NCBI GenBank assembly: GCA_017303415.1
Contig: JAFLBJ010000003.1
Coordinates: 1-64,000, forward strand
Direction of reading: 5' to 3'
From: Chitinophagales bacterium
GTDB lineage: Bacteria > Bacteroidota > Bacteroidia > Chitinophagales > Chitinophagaceae
DNA: 64,000 nt
Made by a program: the position numbers and the translations under genes. Numbering within the stretch: position 1 is the first letter of the stretch; each line of letters opens with the position of its first letter. Below the pieces are notes generated by a model. That model did no database searches, had not been told where the DNA came from, and worked only from the letters and a program-made list of their open reading frames with translations. Positions 26,139 through 33,533 of the stretch are shown here, piece by piece.

Positions 26139-26260
26139 AGTTGTTGGATGTTGGATGTTAGTTGGAGGTTATTGGTTTTTGTTTTAAAGTTTTTGACAAC
26201 CATCTAATCCTTATGGCTTAAAACCAACATCCAACAACCAACATCCAATATCCAACAACT
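26139..26260. repeat. TTGGATGT-type inverted repeat after rny
   Basis: The left arm is AGTTGTTGGATGTTGGATGT plus TAGTTGGAGG; the right arm is ACCAACATCCAACAACCAAC followed by ATCCAATATCCAACAACT. Each arm is a degenerate tandem of a TTGGATG-like unit. It lies between rny and rplS, directly before the rplS promoter. It is the same design as the other intergenic elements but an unrelated sequence. Confidence 0.88.
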
Positions 26261-26264
26261 ATCC

Positions 26265-26296
26265 TTTGGTAATTCGACATTTCCCCCCTACCTTTG
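26265..26296 (+). promoter_or_regulatory. Bacteroidetes-type promoter of rplS
   Basis: TTTG at 26265-26268, a 20-base spacer, and TACCTTTG at 26289-26296 match the TTTG/TAnnTTTG consensus of the Bacteroidetes primary sigma factor. The expected start of transcription would be about 15 bases before the rplS ATG at 26317. It is the best-formed promoter in the window. Confidence 0.75.
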
Positions 26297-26316
26297 CATC
26301 CCTTAAATTTCAGGAT

Positions 26317-26682
26317 ATGAACGCAGTAAATTACGTACACGAGCAGCTTTCCGGGAAGAAAGAATACCCCAAATTCAAAGCCGGGGACAACGTGACGGTC
26401 AACTATAAGATCATAGAAGGTAACAAAGAGCGGATCCAGAGCTTCAAAGGCGATGTGATCAAACGCCAGGGAACCGGGGCTACCGCCACTTTTACTGTCC
26501 GTAAGATCTCTGACGGAGTAGGTGTGGAACGTTTATTCCCGCTCTTCTCCCCTAATATCGACTCTATCGTATTGAATAAATCAGGTCGTGTACGCCGCGC
26601 CAAACTCTTCTATCTCCGCAGCCGGAGTGGTAAGAGCGCGCGTATCAAAGAGAAGCGTCAGGCTGTTGAAACTGCCAAATAA
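26317..26682 (+). CDS. rplS: 50S ribosomal protein L19
   Basis: A 121-residue ribosomal protein L19, at the interface of the large subunit with the small one. It has the typical [20 protein letters not shown] start, [35 protein letters not shown] and the basic C-terminus [22 protein letters not shown]. The ATG at 26317 is chosen over an open frame reaching back to 26266 because the promoter -7 box (26289-26296) lies between them. A strong intrinsic terminator follows. Confidence 0.97.
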   Translation: MNAVNYVHEQLSGKKEYPKFKAGDNVTVNYKIIEGNKERIQSFKGDVIKRQGTGATATFTVRKISDGVGVERLFPLFSPNIDSIVLNKSGRVRRAKLFYLRSRSGKSARIKEKRQAVETAK

Positions 26683-26703
26683 GCGGATGCCAACGAATTA
26701 TCG

Positions 26704-26737
26704 AAAAGCGGAAACAGGTATGTTTCCGCTTTTTTTG
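26704..26737 (+). terminator. Intrinsic terminator of rplS
   Basis: Stem AAAAGCGGAAACA (26704-26716), loop GGTA, TGTTTCCGCTTTT (26721-26733), then a run of T. It is a perfect 13-bp stem counting the A/T pairs. This is the clearest classical terminator in the window and contrasts with the larger inverted repeats. Confidence 0.92.
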
Positions 26738-26752
26738 ATATTAAATTAGCTA

Positions 26753-26760
26753 TACCTTTG
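26753..26760 (+). promoter_or_regulatory. Bacteroidetes -7 element of tatA
   Basis: TACCTTTG at 26753-26760 matches TAnnTTTG exactly, about 45 bases before the tatA start. The matching upstream TTTG is not well placed (one occurs 15 bases upstream). It probably drives tatA-gatA and the lytic transglycosylase. Confidence 0.6.
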
Positions 26761-26804
26761 GGCGGAAACCCAAGATTGAAATCAAACAATAAATCTTCTA
26801 TTAT

Positions 26805-26999
26805 ATGGGAAACTTTGGAGCAACCGAATGGGTACTGATCCTCCTCGTGATCATCCTGTTGTTTGGCGGACGTAAGATCCCCGAACTGATGCGTGGTATT
26901 GGTAAAGGTATCCGTGAATTCAATGATGCGAAAAACAACGTGAAGAGAGAGATCGAAGAAGGGATCAATGAAAAGGACAAAGAACCTTCCAAACAATAA
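26805..26999 (+). CDS. tatA: Sec-independent translocase protein TatA
   Basis: A 64-residue TatA/E protein. An N-terminal membrane helix (EWVLILLVIILLFG) is followed by the FGGRKIPELMRGIGKGIREF hinge and amphipathic helix, then a charged tail. It forms the pore-like part of the twin-arginine export system; tatC is not in the window. The partner substrate could include the DUF1501 protein of this window, which carries a Tat-like signal. It is followed at 36 bp by gatA. Confidence 0.93.
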   Translation: MGNFGATEWVLILLVIILLFGGRKIPELMRGIGKGIREFNDAKNNVKREIEEGINEKDKEPSKQ

Positions 27000-27035
27000 G
27001 CCCCTTTCTCCAACCCTCGTAAACAGTGTCTGCTT

Positions 27036-28472
27036 TTGTTCTCTTTTTCTTCCATTGAACAGTACCAGGAGCAGCTAAAAAGTGGCAGCAGTACCTGTTC
27101 CGAAGCGATTCAATTCTATTTAGATCGGATTCAGCAAACCCGGCACCTGAATGCCTACACCCAAGTGTTTGCCGAAGAAGCACTGGAAAGAGCAGCATTC
27201 CTTGACCAAAAACGCGCCACCGGTGAACCGCTTGGTAAATTATTTGGCGTGGTAATCGCGATAAAGGATGTGATCGCTTATAAGGGCCATTCCCTCACCG
27301 CCGCTTCGCGGATCCTTGAAGGGTTTAAATCATTATACTCCGCTACAGCTGTTGAAAGAATTCTGCAGGAAGATGGCATCATCATTGGCGCCACCAACTG
27401 TGATGAATTTGCCATGGGCTCCACCAATGAGAATTCGGTGTATGGCAAGGTGCTGAATGCAGCCGATGAATCCCGGGTACCCGGTGGATCATCCGGCGGT
27501 TCGGCCGTGGCCGTGCAGGCACATACCTGTATGATCGCGCTGGGAAGCGATACCGGTGGTTCTGTTCGACAACCCGCTGATTTCTGTGGCGTGGTTGGTC
27601 TTAAACCGAGCTATGGACGTATCTCACGCTATGGACTCATCGCTTATGCTTCCTCCTTTGACCAGATCGGCCTGTTTGGACAAACCATTCCCGATGTAGC
27701 AAAGGTGTTGGAAGTGATCAGTGGAAAAGATGAAATGGACAGCACCTCTTCACGACTGGAGGTAGCGCCCTATACAAACAGCCTGAAATATGAATCCGAC
27801 AAAAAGTATCGCATTGCCTGGTTTCCCGAAGCATTGGAACAGGAAAGTGTGGACCCGGAGATCAGTCAGGCCATCCGTCAACTACTCGAATCCTTAAAGG
27901 AACAGGGCCACCAGGTAGAGCCCGTTCATTTTGAATACCTCGATTATATCGTTCCCGCTTACTATGTACTTACCACGGCCGAAGCAGCTTCCAACCTTTC
28001 GCGGTATGATGGGGTGCGGTATGGTTATCGATCCAATCAACCCGCCGACGATTTAACAGCCTTTTACAAGCAGACCCGTTCCGAGGGTTTTGGCAAGGAA
28101 GTTAAGCGCCGGATCATGCTGGGCACCTTTGTACTGAGTGCCGGTTATTATGATGCTTATTTTACCAAGGCCCAACAGGTAAGACAGGCATTAAAAGACA
28201 AAACCAACCTGATATTCAAGGATTTCGATTTTATTTTGCTACCCAATTCCCCCTCCATAGCCTTCCCGATCGGGGAAAAAATGGAGGATCCTATTGCCAT
28301 GTACCTCGCCGATATCTTTACGGTTTATTCCAACCTCACAGGGACCTGTTCCATCTCCCTGCCCCTGTTCAGGCACTCTTCCGGCATGCCCTTTGGGTTA
28401 CAGGTTATAGCAAAAGCCTTTGATGAAGTATCTTTGCTCCGCATTTCCGACCGGCTGATGCGCTCGAAATAA
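27036..28472 (+). CDS. gatA: Asp/Glu-tRNA amidotransferase subunit A
   Basis: A 478-residue amidase subunit that makes Gln-tRNA(Gln) (and Asn-tRNA) by transamidation together with GatB and GatC. The amidase signature is present: the catalytic Lys in VVIAIKDVI, GATNCDEFAMGSTNENS, and the Ser-Ser-Lys triad in PGGSSGGSAVAV with TGGSVRQPADFCG. The frame between the tatA stop and the first conserved residues (FSFSSIEQYQ) has no ATG, so TTG at 27036 is the likely start, which is rare in this phylum. It lies 3 bp before the next gene. Confidence 0.96.
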   Translation: MFSFSSIEQYQEQLKSGSSTCSEAIQFYLDRIQQTRHLNAYTQVFAEEALERAAFLDQKRATGEPLGKLFGVVIAIKDVIAYKGHSLTAASRILEGFKSLYSATAVERILQEDGIIIGATNCDEFAMGSTNENSVYGKVLNAADESRVPGGSSGGSAVAVQAHTCMIALGSDTGGSVRQPADFCGVVGLKPSYGRISRYGLIAYASSFDQIGLFGQTIPDVAKVLEVISGKDEMDSTSSRLEVAPYTNSLKYESDKKYRIAWFPEALEQESVDPEISQAIRQLLESLKEQGHQVEPVHFEYLDYIVPAYYVLTTAEAASNLSRYDGVRYGYRSNQPADDLTAFYKQTRSEGFGKEVKRRIMLGTFVLSAGYYDAYFTKAQQVRQALKDKTNLIFKDFDFILLPNSPSIAFPIGEKMEDPIAMYLADIFTVYSNLTGTCSISLPLFRHSSGMPFGLQVIAKAFDEVSLLRISDRLMRSK

Positions 28473-28475
28473 CAC

Positions 28476-29552
28476 ATGCTCAAGAAATACACTTTTTCCC
28501 TGCTACTGGCCTTTGGGCTCGGTCAGGCGTCCATTCAGGCGCAGGGCACCGCCATACCCGCCGAAAAGGAACCCATCGCCATAGATTCCCTTACCCCTGA
28601 AACACCCATCAATGACCCCAAGAAAGGCTTCAAAGACCTTTTTACGGAGAATGCAGAGGTGGATGGTATTTCCGTCAAACACCTGAACCCACGGGCCATC
28701 AGTTTTGTGGAGGATTATGTAAAAAAACAGGGTAAGAAAATGGAGGAGATCAAGAAATGGGGTAAACCCTATTTTGATATGATCGATGGGATATTGATGC
28801 AGCATGGCATTCCCAAAGAGATGAAGTACCTGGCGGTCATTGAATCGCATTTACAGGTATATGCGGTTTCATGGGCTGGTGCTGTTGGCCCCTGGCAGTT
28901 TATGCCCGCGACAGCGCGTCGCATGGGCTTACGGGTAAACAATGCCGTGGATGAACGAACTGATTATTATAAAAGCACCCAGGCTGCTGCGCGGTACCTG
29001 AAAGAATTATACGGCATTTACGAAGACTGGCTGCTGGTGATCGCCGCCTATAACGGTGGCCCGGGCAATGTTAATTCAGCGATCCGGCGGAGCGGTAGCC
29101 GCGATTTCTGGACGCTACAGAATTACCTGCCCGAGGAATCCAAGAACCATGTCAAAAAATTCATCGCCACCCACTACATCATGGAAGGCGAAGGTGGCAT
29201 TACCACCCTTACCAAATCAGAAGCCGGCGAATACCGGCAATTGGCTGCTGCCAACAACCGCGATGGGTTGACCGAAGAAGAAAAAACAAACTCCCTTACC
29301 TATCCCCTCACCGGTAAATACAACTCCATGGTGATCGTCAAACACCTGTTGATGGACATCACCGAATTCAACCGTTACAACCCGGGGTTTGATAAGCTCC
29401 TGGCTACAAACGGCAATTATGAAATGCGGCTGACCAAAGAAAAAATGGAATTGTTCAAAGCCAAGAAAGTAATCATACTGAACGAGTCGATTCAGCTTCT
29501 ACTGAATTCGTTGAGCCAACCGTTGTTGACTTCTGATAAGAAGGGAAATTGA
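28476..29552 (+). CDS. Lytic transglycosylase, MltD-like
   Basis: A 358-residue exported peptidoglycan hydrolase. The signal peptide ends near IQAQ. The SLT domain (residues about 100-245) carries the catalytic glutamate in AVIESHLQVYAVSWAGAVGPWQFMP, and AAYNGGPGNVNSA. Such enzymes cut glycan strands to 1,6-anhydromuramic ends. No LysM domain is seen; the C-terminal 90 residues are a family-specific extension. The catalytic motif reads ESHLQVYAVS, matching the usual ES-x5-A-x-S pattern. It is the last gene of the tatA-gatA run. Confidence 0.9.
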   Translation: MLKKYTFSLLLAFGLGQASIQAQGTAIPAEKEPIAIDSLTPETPINDPKKGFKDLFTENAEVDGISVKHLNPRAISFVEDYVKKQGKKMEEIKKWGKPYFDMIDGILMQHGIPKEMKYLAVIESHLQVYAVSWAGAVGPWQFMPATARRMGLRVNNAVDERTDYYKSTQAAARYLKELYGIYEDWLLVIAAYNGGPGNVNSAIRRSGSRDFWTLQNYLPEESKNHVKKFIATHYIMEGEGGITTLTKSEAGEYRQLAAANNRDGLTEEEKTNSLTYPLTGKYNSMVIVKHLLMDITEFNRYNPGFDKLLATNGNYEMRLTKEKMELFKAKKVIILNESIQLLLNSLSQPLLTSDKKGN

Positions 29553-29666
29553 TGGCACGAATTTTACAAAAGGCGCGAATTTCAAAAATTCCTTATGGGT
29601 GGTGTTTCCTGGCTGGCTTCAAGTATGTTTTTCCACGACTTCCATTTTCCTGATTTATGATCAGTT

Positions 29667-29674
29667 TATCTTTG
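29667..29674 (+). promoter_or_regulatory. Bacteroidetes -7 element before the DUF6934 gene
   Basis: TATCTTTG fits TAnnTTTG exactly and ends only 8 bases before the ATG at 29683. If used, the transcript would be leaderless or nearly so. It also argues that the DUF6934 protein starts at 29683 and not at the upstream in-frame ATG at 29599. Confidence 0.55.
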
Positions 29675-29682
29675 ACGGCTTG

Positions 29683-30135
29683 ATGAGCCAACACAATCGT
29701 TATATCCATCTAGACGTATCTTCCAATAGTACAGTATTTGAATTTACCAGCACTGGCCCTAAGGGAGACATATTAAAAATCATCCAGTTTTCTCAAACTG
29801 AAATAAATAATGTTTACAACTTAGGATTTGGAAATATCAGAAATGACGGCAGTATTGATGACACTACCACCAACGATAATAAGGACCGGGACAAGATATT
29901 AGCAACTGTTGCATCTGCTGTAAATGAATTTACTGACAGGTTTCCTCACCGTCAAGTATTCTTTACTGGAAGTACAATGGAGAGGACCAGATTATATAGA
30001 ATGGCAATTACCATAAATTATGAAGTACTTTCAACCGATTATGAGATTTGGGGGCTAAAAGATGAAGGCCTATTTGAACCTTTTGTTAAACGCCGTCAAT
30101 ACGCAGGTTTTTTAATTAAAAGAAAAAAATCGTAA
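29683..30135 (+). CDS. DUF6934 family protein
   Basis: A 150-residue cytoplasmic protein of the DUF6934 type, recognised by VFEFTSTGPKGDILKIIQF, YNLGFGN, the DDTTTNDNKDRDKILATVAS stretch, the FPHRQVFFTGSTMERTRLYRMAI block and a positively charged end. Many relatives occur in Bacteroidota in multiple copies next to a very small gene; the function is unknown and a toxin-antitoxin role is only a hypothesis. The ATG at 29683 is preferred, giving no signal-like N-terminus and agreeing with the promoter element. A 50-codon gene follows at 11 bp. Confidence 0.8.
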   Translation: MSQHNRYIHLDVSSNSTVFEFTSTGPKGDILKIIQFSQTEINNVYNLGFGNIRNDGSIDDTTTNDNKDRDKILATVASAVNEFTDRFPHRQVFFTGSTMERTRLYRMAITINYEVLSTDYEIWGLKDEGLFEPFVKRRQYAGFLIKRKKS

Positions 30136-30145
30136 TTTTATACTT

Positions 30146-30298
30146 GTGAAGCAAACAAAGAAAAATATCAACAAAAAGACTTCAAATGTGCATACCAGGG
30201 TAAAGAAAAGCCTTGATAAGTACGCTGGCCAGGTGCTTTTTCCTGAAAAATTGGCCAAGGCCAATGAGTTGCTCAAAGGTAAAAAAATCCCCACTTAA
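30146..30298 (+). CDS. Small basic protein downstream of DUF6934
   Basis: A 50-codon frame with a GTG start at 30146, coding a lysine-rich peptide (VKQTKKNINKKTSNV... ending KGKKIPT). The C-terminal half is predicted helical (KYAGQVLFPEKLAKANELLKG). It is in the same direction as the DUF6934 gene, 10 bases after it. The frame and gene order look like a coupled pair, but the protein has no recognised relative. Net charge is strongly positive, so nucleic-acid contact is possible. The gene is short, so it remains moderately supported. Confidence 0.55.
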   Translation: MKQTKKNINKKTSNVHTRVKKSLDKYAGQVLFPEKLAKANELLKGKKIPT

Positions 30299-30333
30299 TT
30301 TCTTGCAAAAGTCAAATCACGAGATGCGATAGA

Positions 30334-31629
30334 CTACGCGGATAATACCTTTATGATCGCCTCGGCCTTCACTAAACACTCCTCATACTCTTTTTCCGGG
30401 TCGCTGTAAAAAGTGATGCCTGATCCAACAGAATAAGAGAGGTACCCGGAGGTTTCATTGTAAAACAAACTCCGAATCACCACATTGAAATCAAAATCTC
30501 CATCCGGGGTGATATACCCCACTGCCCCGCTAAACAATCCGCGTTTTGTTCTTTCATACTGCTCGATCAATTCCATCACTTTGCGTTTGGGTGCGCCGGT
30601 CATGGAACCCATGGGGAAAGTAGCACGGATAATGGAAGCAAAATCAATCGAGGGATCCAGTTCTCCACTGATCGTTGAGATCATCTGGTGTACCTGAGGA
30701 AAGGTGTAGATGCCATAGAGCTCATCTACTTTGACCGTAGATTCCAAACAGATCCTCGACAGGTCATTACGAACAAGGTCTACCACCATCACATTCTCCG
30801 ACCGGTCCTTGGCACTTTGCATTAAGGCATTTCGGCTGGAATAATCCTGGTCTGCATCATCCGGATAACGCGGTGAAGTGCCTTTGATGGGTTGGGATAA
30901 AAGTTGTGTCCCTTTTTTTCGCAGGTATCTTTCCGGACTGGCACAGATCAGGTATTTCTCTTCATTGCGGTAATAGGCGGAAAAGGGATTGGGTGATAAT
31001 TCACTCAGCGAGCGATAAACTTTCAGGGGTTGAAGCAGTACCTGCCGGGCAAAGAACTCCTGGCAAAAATTGATCTCATAACAATCACCGCGTAGTATAT
31101 GTGCCCTTAGTAGGTCGATTTGCCGGATGTATTCCTCCCGTGTAAGCCGGCTTTGAATAGCAGGGATTCTACCCTGCTGAGCAGGCGGCGCCTCATTTAA
31201 CCCGGTTATTTCCTCCCAGATGGTGGCAGGATCATCCACGGTCATGAGCTCCGCATGCTGTTCATGCAAGCGGATGATATGGCGCGGGCGAAAGAAAAAC
31301 AGGTCATCAAATCCGATCTCATCGGGAAGTGTGGAGCTCAGGCCGGTTTCGGTTTCATTTTTCAGGTCATAGCCCAAATGACCAAACCACCAGGAACTTT
31401 CTTTATCCAATCTTTTTTGAAAAGCACTAAGCATATCCCCTGCCTGTCCTGAAATGGTTTCCATTGCCCCCGCAGCTACCAGCACTTCCAGAGAAGAGGC
31501 GGAGGAGGGATAGCGATTGTTATCTAGGAAACAAAAAATGCTGAACCGGTTGACCCAGTTCAGCACTTTATATTTCATATCCCCGAGTGAAGTGTGGGGA
31601 AAAAATGCGGTATTATAAGAAATCGCCAT
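30334..31629 (-). CDS. pabB: Aminodeoxychorismate synthase component I (PabB-like)
   Basis: A 431-residue chorismate-binding enzyme. It converts chorismate plus glutamine-derived ammonia to aminodeoxychorismate in folate synthesis. The motif SQPIKGTSPR carries the lysine typical of PabB; anthranilate synthases usually have alanine there (PIAGT). Also present are CYEINFCQEF, FSAYYRNEEKYLICASPERYL, MVVDLVRNDLSRI and GSMTGAPKRKVMELIEQYE. The glutamine amidotransferase partner (PabA) and a PabC lyase are not in the window. The start overlaps the stop of the acidic gene (TAATG), which implies translational coupling. Confidence 0.88.
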   Translation of the reverse strand: MAISYNTAFFPHTSLGDMKYKVLNWVNRFSIFCFLDNNRYPSSASSLEVLVAAGAMETISGQAGDMLSAFQKRLDKESSWWFGHLGYDLKNETETGLSSTLPDEIGFDDLFFFRPRHIIRLHEQHAELMTVDDPATIWEEITGLNEAPPAQQGRIPAIQSRLTREEYIRQIDLLRAHILRGDCYEINFCQEFFARQVLLQPLKVYRSLSELSPNPFSAYYRNEEKYLICASPERYLRKKGTQLLSQPIKGTSPRYPDDADQDYSSRNALMQSAKDRSENVMVVDLVRNDLSRICLESTVKVDELYGIYTFPQVHQMISTISGELDPSIDFASIIRATFPMGSMTGAPKRKVMELIEQYERTKRGLFSGAVGYITPDGDFDFNVVIRSLFYNETSGYLSYSVGSGITFYSDPEKEYEECLVKAEAIIKVLSA

Positions 31630-32075
31630 TAATAATCGTCATCATCATCCCCATATCCATCATCGTCAAACATATCCATGTCTTTGAACTCATCGTCAAA
31701 CTTGAAATCCTCTTCCTCCTCGCCTGCTCCTTTCTTTGGTGCAGGGCCAGCGGCCTTTTTCCCTTTTGATTTAGGGATATCAAACTCATCAAAATCGGGG
31801 TCCCAGCTGTCTTCCTCTTCTACCTTATCCCAATCATCTTCTACATCTTCGGCTTCATCATCCTCATCATCTTCGTCCTTGCCTTTTTTGGCGCCGGTTG
31901 CTTTGGCTCCTTTCTTGGCAGGTTTTACATCAAGATCCTCATCGTCGTCAAGGTCTTCCTCCTCGTCTTCTTCTTGTTTCTTGGGTTTGGACGTAGCTTT
32001 CGCTGCATCGGATTTAGATGCACCGGCCCCGGTACGGGAATTTGTTTTTTTGTCTTTTTCAGATTTAGCGGCCAT
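31629..32075 (-). CDS. Highly acidic low-complexity protein
   Basis: A 148-residue protein without fold motifs. The first 40 residues are rich in K, S, A and T (MAAKSEKDKKTNSRTGAG...); the rest alternates acidic runs (EEDEEEDLDDDEDLD, DDEDDEAEDVEDD) with lysine-rich patches (PAKKGAKATGAKKGKD), ending DDDDDY. It is likely disordered. Similar proteins in Chitinophagaceae have no assigned function; nucleic-acid or histone-like mimicry is only an idea. It precedes pabB with a TAATG overlap. GAT/GAC codon runs make the DNA repeat-like, so length variation is possible. Confidence 0.75.
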   Translation of the reverse strand: MAAKSEKDKKTNSRTGAGASKSDAAKATSKPKKQEEDEEEDLDDDEDLDVKPAKKGAKATGAKKGKDEDDEDDEAEDVEDDWDKVEEEDSWDPDFDEFDIPKSKGKKAAGPAPKKGAGEEEEDFKFDDEFKDMDMFDDDGYGDDDDDY

Positions 32076-32222
32076 AGTTAAACTGGATTAGCAGCTGTAA
32101 AATTTCAGCGAAGTTTTTAAATAGCCAAATTTTTTAAAAAGATTTTCTAACGTTGAAAATCAGTTTTTTCCCCTATATAACCGGGATCATAACATGATCT
32201 AAGACAATATCTAAGAAAGAGG

Positions 32223-33488
32223 TCAGCCGATGTGCAACAATTGATCACGTCCCGGGCCATTGGAGATATAGTGAACCCCTACACCCAGGTATTCGTTGAT
32301 GAATTGAACATATTCCTGCATTTTGGCCGGAATCGGATCACCCTGTTTCAGAACGGAAGAAGCCTGATTCCATCCGGCCAGGGATTGATATACGGGTTGG
32401 ATGGCATGCCGGGTCATTTGAAAAGGCACTTCCCGGGTTTCTTTTCCTTGAATAGAATAGGCGGTACAAACATGCAGGTCGGCAAATTCATCCAATACAT
32501 CGGCCTTGGTCATGATCACTTTGGTGACGCCATTGATCATACAGGCAAATTTGAGGGCGACCAGATCGATCCAGCCACAACGACGCGGCCGTCCGGTTGT
32601 TGCACCAAATTCGTTACCGATTTTGCGCAACCTTTCGCCGGTTTCGTCCTCCAGTTCAGTGGGAAAAGGTCCGCCACCTACCCGTGTGCAATAAGCCTTG
32701 GTTACACCCAATACATCACGTATCTGCTGAGGGGCTACACCCAATCCATTACATACACCGGCGGAAATGGTGTTCGATGAGGTAACAAAGGGGAAGGTTC
32801 CAAAATCAATATCGAGCATGCTGCCCTGTGCGCCTTCTGCCAGGATCTTTTTACCCTGGGAAAGTTTGTCATTGATAAAATATTCGCCGTTGACAATGTT
32901 CAGGCTGCGAAGAAATTCGATGGCTTCAAAAAACTCCTCTTCCCAGGCGCTTATGTCCTCCTGCAGGCCATAACTATCCAGCATACGCTGGTGTTTCAGG
33001 CGGAGTTTGATATATGAAGTGGTAAAACTCTTATCGAGAAGGTCACCTACCCGAAGTCCATTGCGACCGGTCTTGTCCATATAGGCCGGTCCGATCCCTT
33101 TGAGTGTGGATCCGATCTTCTCATTGCCTTTGGATAATTCGGAGGCTTTGTCCAATGCCCGGTGAGTAGGCAGGATGAGATGGGTTCTTTCGGCAATAAA
33201 GAGGTTTTTCCGTAGATCGACCCCAAAACCGGAGACCGTATCACATTCCCTTTTCAGGGTGACAGGATCAAGTACAACCCCATTACCGATCAGGTTGATA
33301 GTATTTGCATGAAAGACGCCGGAAGGAATCTGGTGTAAAACGATTTTCTTATCCCCAACATACAGGGTATGCCCCGCGTTGGGCCCGCCCTGAAACCGGG
33401 CGATCAGGTCGTAACCGGAGGCAAAATAATCTACGATCTTTCCTTTTCCTTCATCTCCCCATTGCAACCCGAGAATAACATCAATCAT
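32223..33488 (-). CDS. purA: Adenylosuccinate synthetase
   Basis: A 421-residue PurA that joins IMP and aspartate using GTP in AMP synthesis. It shows the GDEGKGK P-loop at residues about 11-17, GGPNAGHTLY with the catalytic histidine, GIGPAYMDK-GRNGLRVGD, EGAQGSMLDIDFGTFPFVTSS and GGGPFPTEL, with GTP specificity residues TKADVLD. The length is normal. A Bacteroidetes -7 element (TATTTTTG, minus strand 33514-33521) lies 25 bp upstream in the 45-bp gap from the SprB-repeat gene. Confidence 0.97.
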   Translation of the reverse strand: MIDVILGLQWGDEGKGKIVDYFASGYDLIARFQGGPNAGHTLYVGDKKIVLHQIPSGVFHANTINLIGNGVVLDPVTLKRECDTVSGFGVDLRKNLFIAERTHLILPTHRALDKASELSKGNEKIGSTLKGIGPAYMDKTGRNGLRVGDLLDKSFTTSYIKLRLKHQRMLDSYGLQEDISAWEEEFFEAIEFLRSLNIVNGEYFINDKLSQGKKILAEGAQGSMLDIDFGTFPFVTSSNTISAGVCNGLGVAPQQIRDVLGVTKAYCTRVGGGPFPTELEDETGERLRKIGNEFGATTGRPRRCGWIDLVALKFACMINGVTKVIMTKADVLDEFADLHVCTAYSIQGKETREVPFQMTRHAIQPVYQSLAGWNQASSVLKQGDPIPAKMQEYVQFINEYLGVGVHYISNGPGRDQLLHIG

Positions 33489-33513
33489 GATAAATGTATT
33501 AGTAAAGCGGGGG

Positions 33514-33521
33514 CAAAAATA
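33514..33521 (-). promoter_or_regulatory. Bacteroidetes -7 element of purA
   Basis: On the minus strand TATTTTTG matches TAnnTTTG. It lies 25 bases before the purA ATG and within the 45-bp gap after the SprB-repeat gene. A separate promoter for purA is therefore likely. Confidence 0.5.
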
Positions 33522-33533
33522 ACACTTCCCACC

